Assembly: GCA_030789695.1 (NCBI GenBank)
Contig: CM061138.1
Span: forward strand, 179,343,051-179,407,050
From: Scilla litardierei
Taxonomy: Eukaryota > Streptophyta > Magnoliopsida > Asparagales > Asparagaceae
Length of the DNA stretch: 64,000 bases
Direction: 5' to 3'
The position numbers were made by a program, and so were the translations under genes. Positions 1 to 10,035 of this stretch are shown piece after piece (the first letter of the stretch is position 1; every line of letters begins with the position of its first letter). Under the pieces are notes generated by a model. That model searched no databases and was not told where the DNA came from. It saw only the letters and a program-made list of their open reading frames with translations.

Positions 1-2258
1 TGGGGTTCTAGGTATCTTATAAGTGAGGGTGAGTCAAACCCTGCATGGATACCTAGGCGACGTTGAGTACCGTTTTGGTTCTCTTTGGTGGTGCAATGGG
101 GATTTAAGACTGCGCGACCGAAGATTCTCAGATGAGAAATGTTCGGTGGTATTCCATATGCAAATTGCATTGGAGACTCTGACCTCCAGAGGGTCTTATT
201 TTCATTTACGATGCAGCATGCAGAGTTTGCATGTCCACATGCATCCATAGGCAATCGGGATTTAATGGACGTTCAGTCCATTGGAGTCTACTTTTCAGTG
301 ACTCTGCCGACCCATTTTGGGTATGAACATGCGGCACTTGTATGTTCATTTTCAATTCCTGTTGATTGGCAGTACTCTTGAAAAGACTGGGTGGTATATT
401 TCCCAACATTAACCAGACTTATTTACAACATTTTATTATCTGGGAAATGTGCCCGCAATATTTTTATTTTTGTGCCAATAGCTTTGGAAAAGCTAAGTTG
501 CGGGTCTGTAGTAGACACACGTACGAATATTCTGAGGATGCATTTTTCAGTACAGTGAAGTACTGAAATAGCCCACTAGGGGTGGTGGATTTTATCCACA
601 TCTATCTCCTTGTATTCTTTTTGAGGAAGCGTGGAGATTCTTTTTCAACTTATCGTGGAGATGGCCTTGCAATTAATTTTCCCTTATAGTAAGGGATGCG
701 AGGGATTTTTTTCCCTTCTGAAGAATCTTCTGGTTCTTCAAGTCATACCCATAGGATAAGATGTGATGCATCATCACAAATCCAGGGTGGCCAAGTCCAT
801 CATGCCGGAGTAAAAACTCGGCTGATGTCGGGCACTTCAGGTGCTCCGTTTAATTCTGCTTCCTTTCTCCGAATCTTCTTATGGTGGAGACCTATAAGGC
901 TCTCAAAACGTTCAAGTGTGGATTTTACTCCTTTTTCTTGAGACGTTGCATACGGTATATATATATATATATTCATTTACATTTGCTGTTTCCAAGTGGA
1001 ATCCGTTGAACCGGATGTCCTTGAAACTTAGAAAGTCTCTTTTGGAATTCGGAGGGATTAGTGCATCCTTTATTTTTGTGTCGTTTGGGGGCAACAGTGT
1101 TGCATTCCCTGGATTTTCAATATAGCCCTAATGTTGGGCTTTGTATTGAAAGAGATCGTACGTGTTTATTGTCTACTAATTATTTATGAGAGTAGTTTCA
1201 TCTATTGAAAGATGAATCGTTAGGCACATGCATATTCAGATAAACATTTTCATTTATTGTCTACTAAACATTTTCATTTAGAACAAATTTCATAATTAAA
1301 ATGCTCTCATAAATTATTCTCAAAACAAATTGCTAAAAATAAAGGCTAATCAAGCAAGTCATCATTTTCGAAGTTGTCAGCTTTATTTTTCTTGTTCTCT
1401 TTATACAAATCCTGGAGGTGCTGCGAAGTTCGGCACATTTTGACCCAGTGGCTTTTCATGCCATAATTATGGCACTGGTCTTCCCATTCCCTCTTGGGTG
1501 GGGGTGAATCATTTTTGTCATTTCTGTGCCACGTGAACTTCCGCTTACTTTCATTATTTCGCTGCTGATGTACATGGCCCTTGGCATTTTTCTGTTGACC
1601 CCCCTTCTGTGGTCTTTCTTTTCTTTTATTATTTCTCTTCTTTTTGAAGGAAGAGGAATAGTGAGCTTCTGGTGGGGGGCAGTGCTAGGGAGCGTATATT
1701 GTGAGTGGAGAGAAGAAGCTCTCTGTTTTGCTCGACCATGAGTAAACATGACAGCAGCTCGGAATACTTGGTGAACTTGCGTTCACGGTATTGCTGCATG
1801 AGTATCGCATCTTTTTCATGGAAGGACGAATACGTCTTTTCCAGCATGCGATTTACTGAGACTTTTTCACCACACAACTTCAGGCTTGCGGTGATGCTAA
1901 AAAGTGCTGAGTTGTACTCAGCAATGGACTTTAAGTCCTGCAGTCTCAGGTTCTCCCACTCGTATCGTGCCCTTGGGAGTATAACATCTTTCTGATGTTT
2001 ATACCTGTCCTCAAGGGTAGTCCATGGCTCAAGTGGATCTTCGACCGTAAGGTATTCAGCCTTTAAGGTCTTGTCCACATGGCGGCGAATATAGATGATG
2101 GCTTGCGCCTTCTCTATATCGCTAACATTTTCTTTTCCAGTCACAGCAGCGATGAGGGACTTTGCCCGCAGGTGAAACTTTACATCTAGCTGCCAGCTTA
2201 GATAGTTTCTACCTGATGCTTCTAGTACTTCGAAATTAACGCTTGCAATATTAGCCAT
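1..2258 (-). pseudogene. CopA: degenerate Ty1-copia gag-protease-integrase remnant
   Basis: Minus-strand copia polyprotein remnant running off the left edge. The gag start is the Met at 2258; 1629-2258 is open for 209 residues and shows a UBN2-type copia gag, with a YRERKFTKYSELLSCL stretch. The frame then breaks. A damaged zinc knuckle lies at about 1430-1475, where the second Cys is Tyr and the Gly before His is Ser. At about 740-900 are pre-integrase traces of the GHPG..MMHHIL type, and at 206-409 an integrase core stretch beginning HVHTQNG. Several stops and frameshifts separate these pieces, so no active protein is expected. CopB (24955-34598) is a relative in opposite orientation with independent damage. 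I do not assign a copia clade. Confidence 0.85.
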
Positions 2259-3214
2259 TTATCTAGCAGAGCACAAACATGCATGAATTAATAATCAAAG
2301 AAAACATTTTCATGCGGAGGCAATATTTAACGAAAAACTAAATGTGTGGATCGGCCAGTCCCACAAGAAAGAGTCCAAAAGTCCACAGTCCAAATTATAC
2401 AAATTTGCAGCTTTAAAAATGAAAATACAACTTTGGAAACCCCGTGGGTCCCATATGATATCTCCATCTTCAAGCGTGGCCTTCGTCTTCATGGAAGTTG
2501 GTCTTCTTTCTTTGACATTTACATAAATTCCTCACTACAATTTCTCTCAAAAATAAAAGAAAAGTGCGGGAAATAAACTGTGGGACTAAACGGCCGATCC
2601 AAAAACCACATTTAGCAATTCATGCAGAAATATTGTGCTCATCAACAATTTCAACAGACATTTTCATCACAGGCATCACAGGCATTTAATATTCGCAGAG
2701 ATGGATAAATAATTTAAACACTTAATAATTATTGGACCACTGGGCAACGTCATACACCGTTAGGTTACGTTACTAACAGCAGAGCGGTCGCAGGATCTTC
2801 CTAATTATTAAGTTTTAAATACGATGCACAACCACGCATATAATATCCAACAGAATATACCAGAGATGCAAAGCATATAAATATGATTTTTTGCAGAAAA
2901 AATCATTACAATGCAAGGGTTGTAAAGTAAATGGGTTTAATCAATTAAATTGATTAAGAGCCCAAAATAAACATTTTCTTTTGTCAGAGGAAAAAGTTTT
3001 CCTCATCATCCCAAAAGCCCCCCCCCCCCCCCCCCCCCAAATCCCCAAAAAGTCCTCGCCTGCCGGTATTTGTCCCGTAATTTACCGTGATTTTTCACGA
3101 ATATTTTGCCCTTAAATCCCCCTTTTAAATTAATTTTTAGGCTAACAAGTTGCCTTTTGAGGCGAGTTTATAGCTCTTTGCCTCCCCCATTTTTTTTTTC
3201 AGATAAACCAGCCT

Positions 3215-3345
3215 GCGGGCCTGAAGCCCGCAGTCGACCTATGGGCTTCAGGCCCATAGGTTTTTTTTGTTTTTTTTTTTTGAAATCTGTGGGCCTGAAG
3301 CCCACAACAGGTCTATGGGCTTCAGGCCCACAGATCTGTATTTGA
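3215..3345 (-). repeat. Stem-loop set built on GGGCCTGAAGCCC
   Basis: Four near-palindromes follow one another: TGCGGGC/GCCCGCA, CTATGGGC/GCCCATAG, TGTGGGC/GCCCACA and a last CTATGGGC/GCCCACAG with weaker outer pairing. The loop is CTGAA or TTCAG. Arm bases differ between units but mostly still pair. CopB has related but looser motifs at about 14810-14910. Confidence 0.65.
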
Positions 3346-3372
3346 TTTTTTTTAGTTGTGAAACAACTAGGG

Positions 3373-3860
3373 TTTCATGGGGGGCCCGGCGCCGCCGCCG
3401 CCCCCTGCAGGGGGGGCGCGGTCGCCGGGGCCGCCGCCCCCTGCAGGGGGGGCGGCGGGGCCCGCCCCCCTCAGGGGGGAGCGGCCGTCGGGGCCGCCCC
3501 CCTGTGGGGGGCGTGGTCTCGGGGGGCCGCCGCCCCCTGCGGGGGGGCGGCGGGCCCCCCCCCCCCACCGGGGAAGCGGCCTCGGGGGGCCGCCACCCCC
3601 CCCCCCCCTGCAGGGGGGAGCGGCGGGGCCACTGCCCCCCTGCAGGGGGCGCGGCGGCGGCCGCTGCCCCCCTGCAGGGGGGGGCGCGGCCTCACGGGGG
3701 CCGTCGCTCCCCCTGCAGGGGAGGGCAGCGGCAGAGGGGGCCGCCGCCGCCCCCCTGCAGGGGGTGCAGTGGCTGCCGCCCCCCCCCCCTTTGGGGGGGA
3801 CGGCGTGGCGGCGAGTGGGGGGAGGGGGAGCCGGCGGCGAAGCCGCCGGCGGGGTTGATT
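3373..3860. repeat. GC-rich array of CCCCTGCAGGGG palindromes
   Basis: About 490 bp of nearly pure C/G in which the palindrome CCCCTGCAGGGG occurs about seven times exactly. About five looser units have the same CCCC-N4-GGGG layout. It lies in the CopA leader. Every frame is open for long distances because of composition, so the open frames here are not evidence of genes. Strong RNA structure and G-quadruplex potential are likely. Confidence 0.8.
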
Positions 3861-4191
3861 TGGGGTTTTGGCAAAACGAAATCCATAAACCCTAAAAAAT
3901 TGATTTTTGGGATGAATACTCCGTCGTTTTCAAGGCGACGATGAATCCCCATGACGATCTTGCGAGATCAAGGGGAGGGGCAATCATACGTATGATTAAA
4001 AGTATCGTTTTTAGTATTTTTACCTCTATATCCGTCCTCCGGATATAGCGACGGTTGCTCGAAGCCCTACGCGGATGACGACCTTCGATGGAGGAAGCCT
4101 TGCACCGCGCTCGTGGATCTCCCGTCTCGCCTTCACCTTCGCCTTCGCAACGAACGGAAAAAATTTGTGAAAAGGAAAAAAATTTAGAGGC

Positions 4192-4205
4192 TCGTGCTGA
4201 TAACG
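4192..4205 (-). promoter_or_regulatory. CopA primer-binding site (tRNA-Ile anticodon arm)
   Basis: On the minus strand the LTR ends in AACA and is followed at once by CGTTATCAGCACGA. From memory of plant tRNA-Ile(AAU), this is complementary to its anticodon stem and loop, with C opposite the A34 that is inosine in the mature tRNA. The usual copia PBS, TGGTATCAGAGC, is absent here. Confidence 0.6.
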
Positions 4206-4342
4206 TGTTATGAATCAACTACTGGGGGAGGAACCCCCAGCCCTTTATTTATAGGCATGATAGGAGAGTAGATACATCGAATACATAGATATGGGCGTAT
4301 CTCTAAGATACCCGCAATCCTAACCGACTCTGGTTATTTCCA
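4206..4342 (-). repeat. CopA 5' LTR (short)
   Basis: A 137-bp LTR on the minus strand, starting TGGAAATAACC and ending TTCATAACA. It has a TATA box (minus CTATAAATAAA) at about 4245-4254 and a short hairpin, CTGGGGG/CCCCCAG, just downstream. The boundary at 4342 is inferred from the TG...CA rule and from partial similarity to the CopB LTR at 13895-14019, because the second LTR is outside the window. Confidence 0.5.
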
Positions 4343-5310
4343 TTCACAACACATTTGTATAGCCCTTTGCAGTGAATATTCCTTGGACTTTGATTGAACA
4401 CCCATATTTGTTGATTTTATCATAGAATGAGTAAGGACGCTAAACCCATGCATGTAACTACAATTTATCATGATTCTCATGAAAATTAGTGCATGTATCT
4501 GCAATTCTAGCCTCATGAAACTATTGTTTGGTCATGTTATGTATGCGCTTATAAAGTGGCAATCATGTGAATGAGGTTTTAAATTAATAGGGTGTTGGCC
4601 AAGCACATACATGAGCTTGTCATTGGTAAATGGTGTAGAATTTACGCAAGCATGTCTCATTTTTACATTTTTTTAAAAAAGATAAAAAATGATGATGAAT
4701 AAAATGCATCGTTCATCCAACTTCGTTGAGTAGCCAGATCCTCGTGCCTCAAGAAGTATTAAAGATTCACATCGAAAAATGGAATATGGGAAGTGCATAA
4801 TGAAAATAATCTTTAGACAATCCAAGCTATTAAGTCTGATGGGGTTTTCAAAATCTAATGCCATAAAACTGTCTCGTATAGGAGTCATTAACCTAATGCT
4901 CACTACATGGATCGCTCTAAAGTGTTATATAAAAAATGAATGAAAAGAAAAAGAGAGAGATATTGGAATAGGATTAAGCATGTGTTGAGTATTCGAAGTC
5001 ATAAGCTTATGATGAGTTGAGTGTAGTGAAGGCCTAATCTTAGAAGATTTACAACCTTGGACACTTGATTACCTAAATAGTTAGACAATTGCGAGGCATG
5101 AACACGTATGATGCTAAATATGTGTCAATTGAGATAACATCGTGAATTTTTGCATTATTTCATAAAAATCCATGATATGTATTTAACTATGTAGGGTGAT
5201 GTTATTCTTAACTCTTTCTATGATTTATGAATAGAGTCTGATGTGCATAATATATTTTTGGAATGTTCGTTCACTTTGTTAGGGACAAGCAAAGCGCTAG
5301 TTGGGGGGTG
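4343..5310 (+). mobile_element. 3' internal tail of a gag-only Athila-like element
   Basis: AT-rich sequence ending in a GCTAGTTGGGGGGTG polypurine tract at about 5296-5310. It is preceded by a degenerate copy (5275-5293) of the hairpin seen next to the tracts of TRG-A and TRG-B. An AATGAATGAAAAG-like stretch near 4935 recalls the TRG-A tail. No protein-coding region is visible and no LTR follows, so this is a truncated remnant. Confidence 0.55.
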
Positions 5311-5914
5311 ACCTCCCCAACCCCCACTCCCTCTTCCACCGCCACCTCCTCCAACCTACACATCCCCTAGGGGTAAAACTACATGTAACTTGCCATGTGC
5401 AGCTACACAGGGCAAGAAAATAAATAAGCATCGTTTATCACAAATCAACACATTCTCTTAATAGCCCAATGGACAAGTCGTTCTTTTACGAAAACAAAGA
5501 ACTAGCGTTCAATTCACAGGTGAAACAAATTTTAATTTTATTTCGTTTATATCTAAATGTTGTCTTTAAATTCTTTATATTTTACATATTAAAGATAAAA
5601 ATCAAATGTTGTGTTTTTCTTCCTAAATTGAGTGTTTCCATATAAATATTATATTCTTTATACCAACCTACCAAATTGCGTGTTTCTAAATAAATTATTT
5701 TTGGTTTAATATACATTGTATTGAGACCAAACATGATAAGATGATATTGCATATGAAATAAAAGGTAATTTTAGGTATTTTACGAACAATAATTATGTAT
5801 TTATCATGTGAAATCTTTCTGCAATAGATACATAAATTGTATTTTAAAGCGCATTTTGTATTTTGTCTCCTAATAGTGTTACTATTTCCTTTTCTTTTAT
5901 TTTTATTTTGATTT
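5311..5914. other. Unassigned AT-rich spacer with one tRNA-like motif
   Basis: No gene is seen. Positions 5462-5515 hold a Pol III-like A box (TAGCCCAATGGA) and, 33 bp further on, a B box (GTTCAATTC), as in a decayed tRNA gene or a tRNA-derived SINE head. There is no cloverleaf or SINE body I can defend. The rest is plain AT-rich sequence. Confidence 0.3.
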
Positions 5915-5990
5915 CGGTGCTAATACAAAACACATGGGCAGAACTATATACAACTTGACCTGGACAGCTCATGACAATAATTTTTTTAGT

Positions 5991-6066
<76 letters not shown>

Positions 6067-6466
6067 ACTTTCATCGCTCTCTATCAATTACCGCTTACTT
6101 CTCTAACTCTTTTTTTCCTCTAACTCTAACTCTTCTCTATCTCTAAATTAATGTAAAAAATCCTATATCAATTATTATTTCCTTATTTTGTGTGTATATG
6201 AATTAATATAAAAAATAAATCTTTAATTATTATTTTGTTTATCAAATATTATCTTCATATGCATGCATGTTTATATGTATGATACTATTTTGTCAACTTA
6301 AATAGACATTTTATATGTTATATATATCATATTTTGAATATATGTATAAGACTATTTTGTATCTAGATTAATAAATAATTAAAGCATGCTAATACTTGTT
6401 GTAAATAGATAAGAATGGGTATGTATGGATAAGATTGTATTTATTGTATCTCATCCATACATGACT
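5915..6466. repeat. First copy of a ~550-bp tandem duplication
   Basis: This block runs from a GCTAATACAAAACACATGGG-like start to CATACATGACTC. It is repeated directly after itself from 6467 to 6558 and, beyond the hAT insertion, from 13482 to about 13962. Its last ~60 bp match the first part of the CopB LTR. The duplication therefore took in the edge of CopB and its left flank. Confidence 0.7.
5995..6063. repeat. (TC)n microsatellite
   Basis: About 34 uninterrupted TC units. The second duplicate (13474-13550) has CA/CG repeats followed by a shorter TC run at the same place. Open frames across it encode Leu-Ser or Glu-Arg repeats and are artefacts. Confidence 0.95.
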
Positions 6467-6918
6467 CTCGATGCTAATACAACACGCTTGGGCAAAACTA
6501 TATATAACTTGACCTGGACAGCTCATGGCAATAATTTTTTTAGTATAATCACACACACTAGGGGTGGACAAAGATCCGATTAAACGATTGAATTCACCCG
6601 ATCCGATCCGAAAAAGTAGATCGGATATCTGATCCGATGAAACTGACTTGTTATTAATAAGCAGATCCGACCGATCCGTTTGAAACTGATTCGGATTCGG
6701 ATTTTAGTTTTCATCCGACGGAATGTGATCCGATCCGATTAGGTTTTAAGCGGATTGTGTTATTGTCTAAGTTCATCTGAATATCCGATTCTCAATCCGA
6801 TCCGATTGTTTTTCACTACTACCTAAAAGCCCCTGAATCAATGCATTCATGGCTATTGGTTAAGAAGACTAACAGACTCAATTGCATCCTCCTTGAAGGA
6901 GAGCTCTTGGTTGTCAAG

Positions 6919-8797
6919 TGATTCGGGTTCAATATTACATATTTAACCCCCCATTTAGCCCTATTTTATGCTCATGTGATGCTACATTGTTCTCTAATTC
7001 ATACGTATTTTCTACACATTTATTTATTAGAGAAAACACGCTATTTGAGCATAAAACAGCAATTAACGAAGTATTTCTGAATTTTTTATATTTTCCTAGC
7101 TTTGTCTCGATCTCACGATTCCAACGACTAATTATTTGTATTTTTCTGAGATCTGTGCTAATTACTGTGTATTTTTGAATGCAGAATACCAATTAAACGG
7201 AGAAATACGCTCAAAATACGAGAAATACGGCCGCCGCCCAATCAGATGATGACACGTGGCGACATCGGGACCGTTCACGCTTGATCCAACGGTTCCCAGC
7301 GACCCCAGCGTTATCAAATACGCGAGCCACGTGGTTTAATAGGAGCCGAACATTTTCGATCGAACGGACGACAACAACGCGGAGATGATGGCGACGTGGC
7401 TCAGCAGCAACCACCCGATCGTAATCCAGCAGCTGTAAACGCAGCCGCATCGAAGCTTAATTCACGAGGCGGGCTCGCATCCTGGCGACACGTGGCGAGA
7501 TCCTGGGTTCCACCGGCTCGAATCAACGGCGTGGATTGAAACGGAGGCGTTTCGTATTCGAACTTACGAAGCAACGACGTGGCTAATTGATGATCGTTGA
7601 TTCTAGATCGAATGGACGAGGATGAGACCGACTCGCTCTCGAAGCGCATCACATTCAGGGCGACGTGGCACAATCTCGTTGAGAGCCCGCGCGATCCACC
7701 GGCCCGAAGCGCCCAAAACGAAGCTGCATGGACAGCTGAGAAATGCCCCGCTTTAGATCTACGGTCAGGATGCTTCCGGGCACGAATTTGAAGCAGGTTT
7801 TGAACCCGATATCTTTCTAAACCCGCAATGATTTATATATAAGGTATTTAGGGTTTTTTTGAGCGTATTCAAGCAGATTGGGGCGTATTTTGAGCGTATT
7901 GGAGGCTCTAGGAGCCGTATTTTCCCCCTAAAAAATTCTGTAAAATTTCAGAGGCTTGTATTATTATTTCCAGAGAGTTTGAAGTCTTTTCGAGGAGAAT
8001 TGGTGATATTTTCTTTAACTCAAACCCCGTATTTTGGTGTTTTCTAGCGTATTTTGGTATAAAGTTGATGTATTTTGCTATGAAAGTTGTTTATTATTGC
8101 ATTATGAGTAGCTAAATCTATGTTGTGCATGGTATGGAGTAGTTAGGGGATGTGATTTGTGTTAGTTTGGTTGAATATCCTTGTGCTAAATCGTTAAACG
8201 TCGTTAAAATTGTAATCTTTGTTCGTAAATCGACTTTTTCATATTCCAAAAGAATTGTTTTAGTTGATGATCGCCCCAAAAGGGTGAGTTTTGATCTCCC
8301 CAAAAGGGAGTTTCATATCGTAGTTTTGATCTCTCCAAAAGAGAGTTTCATATCGCATTATAACTTTAGCGACGATCTTATTGAATATTGTGATTTAACC
8401 CCCAAAAGGGCATCTTCCGATGAATTGCTCCCAAAAGGAGAATTCATTGAGTTATATTGGGTATTTTCCGGTGAATTGCTCCCAAAAGGAGAATTCATTG
8501 CGTTATACTTGTCAACCAAATTAATACGAATCATTGATCCTAACGAACCCATACCATGTGCATGCTTTCTATAGGTATTTTCATACACGAATTTCTTTGT
8601 TCGCATTGTTCACCACCATTAAAATCATCACATCACCATCATTATTGAAGTGGTTAGTTTCTTTTCGTAAGCTTTCTATTTGATTTGAATTTTGGTTGCA
8701 ACAGATTTCTTCCCGTGGATTCGACATCTGGACTCTCAGATTTTACAACTTGTACGGACTCTTGCACTTGAGAGAGAGCACCTTTCGGAGCCCACCA
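6919..8797 (+). repeat. TRG-A left (5') LTR
   Basis: 1,879 bp. It lacks about 143 bp present in the right LTR (about 11882-12024). A TATA-like TTATATATAAGG lies at about 7829-7840, so U3 holds the ACGTGGC cluster and the later part is transcribed leader with the AAAA-loop hairpin array at 8271-8491. The ORF across 8152-8574 is also open in the other LTR, but this is LTR sequence and I do not call it a gene. Confidence 0.9.
7254..7669 (+). promoter_or_regulatory. Cluster of six ACGTGG(C) motifs in TRG-A U3
   Basis: ACGTGGC at 7254, 7394, 7490, 7577 and 7663, and CACGTGG at 7328, all 5' of the TATA at about 7830. Some are full CACGTGGC, the plant G-box/ABRE core bound by bZIP factors. The right LTR keeps them and adds more near 11988-12006. 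A regulatory role is inferred. Confidence 0.55.
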
Positions 8798-8803
8798 AGT
8801 TTT

Positions 8804-8821
8804 TGGCGCCGTTGCCGGGGA
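8804..8821 (+). promoter_or_regulatory. TRG-A primer-binding site, tRNA-Asp
   Basis: TGGCGCCGTTGCCGGGGA, complementary to the 3' 18 nt (with CCA) of plant tRNA-Asp(GUC) as I recall it. It lies 6 bp after the LTR end. Athila-type gypsy elements use the same primer. Confidence 0.85.
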
Positions 8822-8928
8822 GGAATGGTTTGTGACTACGGTTTATTTCATTTAGAGGACCTTCGGTGAGATCTTTCCACTTTACCGTACATAAACTTTT
8901 TTTTTATTTTATTTTATTTTATTTCTAG

Positions 8929-10035
8929 ATGGAATATATGAACTTCTATTGCACAAACAATCTTTATGATGCACGATATGCTAATGCACACAAACATAGA
9001 ATGGAGAAGCTCAAAATTGTTAATTTTAATCAAACTGACTGTGAAACTTTCTTTCAGGCCTGGAGGAGGTTCACAGACATTATATCGAGCTATCCGCAGC
9101 ATGGGTACACAAATGAAGAGCTTATGGTGTTCTTCCTAGATGGACTACAACCGCAGCTGCAGGAATTATTGGGAGGCATGACGCCGACAGTGGCGTGGGA
9201 ATACATGGAGTCTCTGCAAGAAAACGAAGAAACCGTGGAAGAGGCTTCAGAGAGCGATTCAACGGAGCCTTCGTGCCTCGATCAAGAAGAGCAAAGCGTA
9301 GACGTACCTTTGCAATCCTTGAAAGAGGAAGCTTACCAGACTATTCAGACACATGAGGCCACATCCCATCAATTCCAAGAGAATTTCCTTGCTCGGAGTC
9401 GGCAAATTCAAAATTCCATTGAAAATCTTAATTTGATTGCCGCTTGCTTAGAGGAAATTAATTATTTTAAAACTCGATTTCAAGAATCTAATACGAGTTC
9501 ATCTTCTATTGCAGGTATACCGAGCGAGGACACGAATAAAAATATATACATGGCAAAAAGTGTGTGCGAAAGAGAGGACGAACTAGCAATTTTGGATGAA
9601 CGAGAGGAGGAGACAGCTAGGGACAAGGGTTTTGAGATTATCGCCATGGAGTCAGAACCATGCCCTCCTCCAGTTTTGTCCCAAAATCATTTATCCCTCT
9701 CCACAATGAACGAGCATCGTACAGAGAGTAGTGCAAATCTTTCAAGGAGTAGTCGTCAACTTGCTTTAATTTCTTTCACTTATTTTGATGACTACATTTG
9801 GAATAATTTTATTTCGAAGAATTTTAAACTAAAATGGATTGACGTGACTCATCTCTTGCAGGACATTGGTAAACAGCTTATAGAGATGCTTGGAGTTGTG
9901 TTGCTGGGGTCCAAATTAGTTTTTGGAGGAAGAATAATCGCAGAGAAGCGCAAGGAGCAAATTGAACAACTTCCTCCACCATTAAAGATTCAGGATCCGC
10001 CATTTGATCACGGTGTGTTCTTTCCAGTAGTGTAG
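8929..10035 (+). CDS. TRG-A gag-like protein, 368 aa
   Basis: Single intact ORF of the element, 107 bp after the primer site. Residues about 30-110 resemble the plant retrotransposon gag core (FFQAWRRF, then FFLDGLQPQL). The middle is acidic and variable. Residues about 285-368 form a second conserved block (YFDDYIW, HLLQDI, EMLGVVLLGSK, LPPPLKIQDPPF). TRG-B carries the same block, with about half of its residues identical by eye, while the region between differs greatly in length. There is no zinc knuckle, protease or RT motif. The N-terminal part is presumably a particle protein that packages its own RNA; the role of the C-terminal domain is unknown. The stop is followed by a conserved ATTGAGGACAATG and a second AGTTGGGGGGTG tract (about 10112-10123). 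Confidence 0.75.
   Translation: MEYMNFYCTNNLYDARYANAHKHRMEKLKIVNFNQTDCETFFQAWRRFTDIISSYPQHGYTNEELMVFFLDGLQPQLQELLGGMTPTVAWEYMESLQENEETVEEASESDSTEPSCLDQEEQSVDVPLQSLKEEAYQTIQTHEATSHQFQENFLARSRQIQNSIENLNLIAACLEEINYFKTRFQESNTSSSSIAGIPSEDTNKNIYMAKSVCEREDELAILDEREEETARDKGFEIIAMESEPCPPPVLSQNHLSLSTMNEHRTESSANLSRSSRQLALISFTYFDDYIWNNFISKNFKLKWIDVTHLLQDIGKQLIEMLGVVLLGSKLVFGGRIIAEKRKEQIEQLPPPLKIQDPPFDHGVFFPVV

Larger units (their letters stand above)
2259..4191 (-). other. CopA 5' leader (PBS to gag), unusually long and structured
   Basis: This 1.9 kb stretch lies between the primer site and the gag start of CopA on the minus strand. It has no convincing coding potential. It holds a run of about 20 C at 3020-3039, a set of stem-loops at 3215-3345 and an extremely GC-rich palindrome array at 3373-3860. 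The part near 2700-2830 is homologous to 24430-24520 in CopB, which shows that both elements carry the same kind of leader. Open frames inside it are proline/glycine-rich low-complexity translations of the C/G runs and are not genes. Confidence 0.7.

Noticed and set aside
3267..3952. Long overlapping Pro/Gly/Arg-rich open frames on both strands
   Set aside because: They are translations of the C/G palindrome array in the CopA leader; all frames are open by composition and no domain is present.
5844..6146. Leu-Ser and Glu-Arg repeat open frames
   Set aside because: They read through a (TC)n microsatellite.
8152..8574. 140-aa frame conserved in both TRG-A LTRs (also 12445-12867)
   Set aside because: LTR copies are identical at insertion, so conservation between them says nothing about coding. 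The repeated PKG-EF words come from the hairpin array.
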